Part shown: positions 6,234 through 9,094 of the stretch, piece by piece
How positions within the stretch are numbered: the first letter of the stretch is position 1
How the letters are laid out: every line of letters begins with the position of its first letter
DNA from: Chitinilyticum litopenaei DSM 21440
Lineage (GTDB): Bacteria; Pseudomonadota; Gammaproteobacteria; Burkholderiales; Chitinibacteraceae
Reading direction: 5' to 3'
Length of the DNA stretch: 9,094 bases
Assembly: GCF_000428145.1 (NCBI RefSeq)
Contig: NZ_ATZJ01000067.1
Location: 1 to 9,094 of the forward strand
Made by a program: the position numbers and the translations under genes
Notes under the pieces: generated by a model
Database searches by the model: none
Seen by the model: the letters and a program-made list of their open reading frames with translations, nothing else
Told to the model about the DNA's origin: nothing

Positions 6234-8285
6234 ATGACCACCACCAATCCCCTGCTCGACTTCTCCGGCCTGCCGCGCTATGCCGAGGTTCGGCCCGAAC
6301 ACGTGAACCCGGCGCTGGACAGCCTGCTGGCTGCCGCCGAAGCCGCCGTGGCGGCCAGTGAGGCGGTGGTCGCGGCCGGCAACATCCGCTGGGATACCTT
6401 TGTCGCACCGGGCCACGACGCCATGGAGCAGCTGGGCCGCGCCTGGGGCGTGGTGGCGCATCTGGAATCGGTGATTTCCAGCCCGGAACTGCGTGAAGCC
6501 TACAACGCCAATATTCCGCGCATTTCCAACTTCTACACCGCGCTGGGCCAGAACGAAACGCTGTACGCCGGCTACAAGGCCTTGCTGGCAAGCACCGAAT
6601 TCGCCACTTACCCGCAGGCGCGCAAAACCATCGTCGAGCACGCGGTGCGCGACTTCAAACTCTCGGGTGCCGAGCTGCCGGACGCGCAAAAGCAGCGCTA
6701 CGCCGAGATCGCCGAAAAGCTGGCCGAGCTGACGACGCGCTTCGCGCAGAACGTCATGGACGCCACCGACGACTACGCGCTGTATATCGATGAAGCCAGC
6801 GAGCTTGATGGCGTACCGGCCGATACCCTGGCAGGCTTCAAGGCCGCTGCCGAAGCGGAAGGCAAGAGTGGTTTCAAGATCACGCTGAAGATGCCGTCCT
6901 ACCTGCCCATCCAGCAGTTCGCCAGCAACCGCGGCCTGCGCGAGAAGCTCTACCAGGCCTATGTGACGCGCGCGTCCGAATTCGGCCCGACGGACCGCGA
7001 CAACACCCCGCTGATCAACGACATCCACCAGCTGCGCCAGGAAGCCGCGCAATTGCTGGGCTTCACGACCTTTGGCGAAGAATCGCTGGCCACCAAGATG
7101 GCGGACACACCGCATGAGGTGCTCGGCTTCCTGCGCGACCTGGCCGTGCGCGCCAAGCCCTACATGCTGGAAGACCGCGCCGAGATGGAAGCCTGGGCGA
7201 AGGAAAAGCTCGGCTACGACCAGCTGCAGCCCTGGGACGCGGCCTTTGTCGCCGAACAGATCCGCGAAGCCAAATACGCGTTTTCCGAGCAGGAAGTGAA
7301 GCAGTACTTCACCGAGCCCACCGTGCTGGCCGGCTTCTTCCAGCTGGTCGAGCAACTCTACAGCCTGCGTTTCGTGGCCCAGGAAGCGCCAGTGTGGCAC
7401 CCGGACGTACACTACTATCGGCTGGAAAACCTCGACGGCAGTGAAGTCGGCGGCCTGTACATGGACCTCTACGCGCGCGAAGGCAAGAAGGGCGGCGCGT
7501 GGATGAACGACGTGCGCGGCCGCCACAGATTCGACGATGGCCGCGTGCAGACACCGGTCGCACTGATCGTCTGCAATTTCGCCCAGGGCATCGACGGCAA
7601 GCCGGCGCTGTTCCCGCACGACGACGTCATCACCCTGTTCCACGAAATGGGCCACGCGCTGCATCACCTGCTGACCGAAGTCGACGAACTCTCCGTCTCC
7701 GGCATCAATGGCGTCGAATGGGATGCGGTTGAGCTGCCCAGCCAGTTCATGGAAAACTTCTGCTGGGAATGGCAGGTACTGCCGCAGCTCACCCGCCACA
7801 TCGACAGCGGCGAATCCCTGCCGCGTCCACTGTTCGACAAGATGCTGGCGGCGAAGAATTTCCAGTCCGGCAGCTTCATGCAGCGCCAGCTGTACTTCTC
7901 GATCTTCGACATGGAGCTGCACCAGCGCCTGCCGGCGCAAAACGTGCAGGAACTCGCCCGCGAAGTCCAGCAAGAACTCGGCATCCCGCTGCCGCCGGAT
8001 TACAACCGTTTCCCGCAATCGTTCAGCCACATCTTCGCCGGCGGCTATGCGGCCGGTTATTACAGCTACAAGTGGGCGGAAGTGCTCAGCGCCGACGCCT
8101 ATGCCGCCTTTGAAGAGGCCGCGACCGCGGGCGAGCCCATCGTCAACGCCAAGGTCGGCGCCAAGCTGCGCAGCGAAATTCTGGCGCGCGGCGGCGAGCG
8201 CGACGCGCTCGCCAACTTCGTGGCCTTCCGTGGCCGCAAACCGCAGATCGACGCACTGCTGCGCCACACCGGGCTGGCGAAGTAA
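6234..8285 (+). CDS. prlC: Oligopeptidase A (M3A zinc metallopeptidase)
   Basis: A 683-residue cytoplasmic peptidase, almost the same length as E. coli OpdA/PrlC (680). It degrades short peptides, including cleaved signal peptides and protease products. The zinc site is complete: H470-E471-M-G-H474, with third ligand E500 in the block GVEWDAVELPSQFMENF (493-509). The family's C-terminal substrate-gripping region is present (FAGGYAAGYYSYKWAEVLSADAY, about 601-623), as is the N-terminal helical half starting LLDFSGLPRYAEVRPEHVNPAL. There is no signal peptide. The start at ATG 6234 matches the family N-terminus; the frame is open upstream to 5496, but that part overlaps the membrane-protein gene and is unlike the family. 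The ribosome site is weak (GAGA at 6221-6224, nine bases upstream). A long terminator follows directly, so it appears to end its transcript. Confidence 0.97.
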   Translation: MTTTNPLLDFSGLPRYAEVRPEHVNPALDSLLAAAEAAVAASEAVVAAGNIRWDTFVAPGHDAMEQLGRAWGVVAHLESVISSPELREAYNANIPRISNFYTALGQNETLYAGYKALLASTEFATYPQARKTIVEHAVRDFKLSGAELPDAQKQRYAEIAEKLAELTTRFAQNVMDATDDYALYIDEASELDGVPADTLAGFKAAAEAEGKSGFKITLKMPSYLPIQQFASNRGLREKLYQAYVTRASEFGPTDRDNTPLINDIHQLRQEAAQLLGFTTFGEESLATKMADTPHEVLGFLRDLAVRAKPYMLEDRAEMEAWAKEKLGYDQLQPWDAAFVAEQIREAKYAFSEQEVKQYFTEPTVLAGFFQLVEQLYSLRFVAQEAPVWHPDVHYYRLENLDGSEVGGLYMDLYAREGKKGGAWMNDVRGRHRFDDGRVQTPVALIVCNFAQGIDGKPALFPHDDVITLFHEMGHALHHLLTEVDELSVSGINGVEWDAVELPSQFMENFCWEWQVLPQLTRHIDSGESLPRPLFDKMLAAKNFQSGSFMQRQLYFSIFDMELHQRLPAQNVQELAREVQQELGIPLPPDYNRFPQSFSHIFAGGYAAGYYSYKWAEVLSADAYAAFEEAATAGEPIVNAKVGAKLRSEILARGGERDALANFVAFRGRKPQIDALLRHTGLAK

Positions 8286-8301
8286 TTACTCGGCTCGGTC
8301 G

Positions 8302-8339
8302 ACAACAAAACAGGCAGCCTTGGCTGCCTGTTTTGTTGT
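8302..8339. terminator. Bidirectional hairpin terminator after prlC
   Basis: An 18-bp perfect stem (8302-8319 with 8322-8339) with only TT between the arms, so the real loop is four or more bases. The A-rich 5' arm and T-rich 3' arm (TTTTGTTGT) supply a U-tract on either strand. It can end prlC transcription 17 bases after its stop and also stop minus-strand transcription coming from the remnant gene at 8512-8840. It marks the border between GC-rich core genes and the AT-richer right end. Confidence 0.88.
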
Positions 8340-8511
8340 GGTCGGTGGAATCTCTACTTTGAATTGAGCTCCAAAACCGATGTCTGCTTATCGTCCTTAG
8401 CAGACATACATCACCAGCAATCAATGTCAGCTGCATCGTATCAAAGACGATGAACTACGAATTAACCGGCTAGTACGGCTTTGTCGATTAATGTTCGATG
8501 GTCCGTGGGGG
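8340..8511. other. Gene-free AT-richer stretch with two small inverted repeats
   Basis: No convincing gene is seen in this 172-base stretch. It holds a 9-bp perfect inverted repeat ATGTCTGCT/AGCAGACAT (8380-8388 with 8399-8407; 10-nt spacer) and a 6-bp one CATCGT/ACGATG (8434-8439 with 8447-8452). A minus-strand ATG at 8407 opens a reading frame of only 17 codons, without a Shine-Dalgarno. It lies downstream of the remnant gene, between that and the terminator. About 45-50% G+C against 60-65% in prlC. Confidence 0.4.
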
Positions 8512-8840
8512 TTATGCCGCTTGTGCAGAACGCCCTCCCTCCTTCGGCATGTTTTTACCCAACAAAGAAATAGCTTCAGCGAAACCCTCTCCGGCACCGC
8601 AACGGGAAAGTTGAAGCACCTCATTTAGCCCAGACCTACTTGACAGAGTGATTTCCTCGTATCGACAGATGGGTAGCTCCTTGTTGTCTTTGAATCTTTT
8701 ATCGGGCCCGCCAGATTTGTTGACGTACTTCCATGTTCGGTCAACGATTTCGGCATCCCGTGGAACTGACTCACTTTCAATAAATCGAGTTGCACCAACC
8801 TCTACTCGCAGCTCTTGATAGCCAACCGCACCTACGCCGG
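8512..8840 (-). pseudogene. C-terminal remnant of a conserved-looking gene, cut at its 5' side by an IS3-family element
   Basis: On the minus strand a frame ending at TAA 8514-8512 is open for 108 codons up to 8838, and remains open into the IS end. It reads like a true protein, not a chance frame: YQELRVEVGATRF, then WKYVNKSGGPDKRFKDNKEL, then LPICRYEEITLSSRSGLNEV, then a short tail ending GGRSAQAA. The WKYVNK-GGPD-RF--N--LP block followed by SGLNE looks like a conserved domain core with turns and a final amphipathic strand or helix. I have a sense of having seen this pattern in uncharacterised bacterial proteins but cannot attach a family name or function. No start codon with a ribosome site occurs before the IS boundary at about 8841, so the N-terminal part is missing here and would lie beyond the element. 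Base composition (about 49% G+C) differs from the neighbouring core genes. Confidence 0.65.
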
Positions 8841-9094
8841 TGAGGTTGACCGCGAATTTCGGATACCAAGCGTAGCCAGATAAACTGGCATACGGAGGTA
8901 TCGATGTACAAAATCCCGAAGCAGAGCTACACCACCGAGTTCAAGCAAGAGGCGGTCCGTCTGGTCGAGGCCGAAGGCAAATCCCCCGCTCAGGTCGCCC
9001 GCGAGCTGGGCATTTCCGAGCAGACACTCAGCAACTGGCGCAAAGCCAGCAAGGCGGGAAAACTGGCCGCCGGCACCGGCAAGGCGATCACGCC
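8841..9094 (+). mobile_element. Left part of an IS3-family insertion sequence (continues past right edge)
   Basis: The proposed left end begins TGAGGTTGACCGCGAATTTC at 8841. It has the 5'-TG tip of IS3-family elements, and the CGAATT and GGATACC segments recall the ends of IS407-like members as I remember them. About 63 bases of non-coding end precede orfA, a normal distance. The boundary is supported by two independent signs: the transposase start just inside it and the disrupted minus-strand gene just outside it. The right end, orfB and any target duplication lie outside the window. Confidence 0.65.
8904..9094 (+). CDS. IS3-family transposase OrfA, N-terminal part (runs off the window)
   Basis: Sixty-three codons are visible from ATG 8904, with GGAGG (8894-8898) five bases upstream. 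The opening YKIPKQSYTTEFKQEAVRLV, followed by SPAQVARELGISEQTLSNWR (27-46), is the helix-turn-helix of IS3/IS911-type OrfA, which recognises the element's ends. In this family a programmed -1 frameshift between orfA and orfB makes the full OrfAB transposase; the frameshift site and the DDE catalytic domain would lie to the right. Whether the element is intact cannot be judged from this fragment. Confidence 0.93.
   Translation, partial: MYKIPKQSYTTEFKQEAVRLVEAEGKSPAQVARELGISEQTLSNWRKASKAGKLAAGTGKAIT

Noticed and set aside
5754..8267. Very long minus-strand open frame (837 codons) opposite prlC and the membrane protein
   Set aside because: It mirrors the codon bias of prlC, spans two unrelated genes on the other strand and shows no family motif.
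8143..8436. Minus-strand 97-codon frame across the prlC terminator
   Set aside because: It translates the terminator hairpin and the antisense end of prlC; no Shine-Dalgarno and no family pattern.
8427..8624. Minus-strand 65-codon frame
   Set aside because: It overlaps the better-supported remnant frame (8840-8512) in another phase and reads as Arg/Ser-rich noise.

Overview
The window suggests a betaproteobacterium, most likely of the order Neisseriales (Chromobacteriaceae/Chitinibacteraceae type). The first ~58 bases, read on the minus strand, are the 5' end of a 16S rRNA gene with the beta-type start 'attgaacgctggcggcatgc'. The protein genes are GC-rich (60-65% in lines counted by hand). 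Only the start of the 16S gene is present, so the genus cannot be fixed.

Layout. (1) 1-303: the beginning of an rrn operon running leftward out of the window, with a near-consensus rRNA promoter (TTGACG-17-TATAGT), an antitermination boxA and leader hairpins. (2) 340-1227: a DUF3025-family gene divergent from the rrn operon; a perfect 9-bp dyad lies between them. (3) 1385-2650: the secreted binding protein of a sugar-type ABC transporter, standing alone without permease or ATPase, closed by a strong terminator. (4) 2770-3303, minus: a gamma-class carbonic anhydrase-like (YrdA-type) hexapeptide-repeat protein. (5) 3437-5464: a transmembrane methyl-accepting chemotaxis protein, divergent from (4). 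(6) 5560-6147: an unrecognised multi-pass membrane protein. (7) 6234-8285: oligopeptidase A (prlC), preceded by a heat-shock (sigma-32)-like promoter and followed by a long perfect hairpin terminator. (8) 8340-9094: an accessory patch. Base composition falls to about 49% G+C; a conserved-looking minus-strand gene survives only as its C-terminal part because the left end of an IS3-family element sits at its upstream edge; the element's orfA runs off the window.

How the genes relate. Most are ordinary single-gene chromosomal units: ribosome production, nutrient capture (binding protein), environmental sensing (chemoreceptor), CO2/bicarbonate or related metal-dependent chemistry (gamma-CA fold), and cytoplasmic peptide turnover (prlC). 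They do not form one pathway. I see no CRISPR array, tRNA, toxin-antitoxin pair or assembled defence system. The least explained parts are the IS-truncated gene at the right end, the unknown membrane protein, and the regulatory dyads upstream of the DUF3025 gene and prlC.
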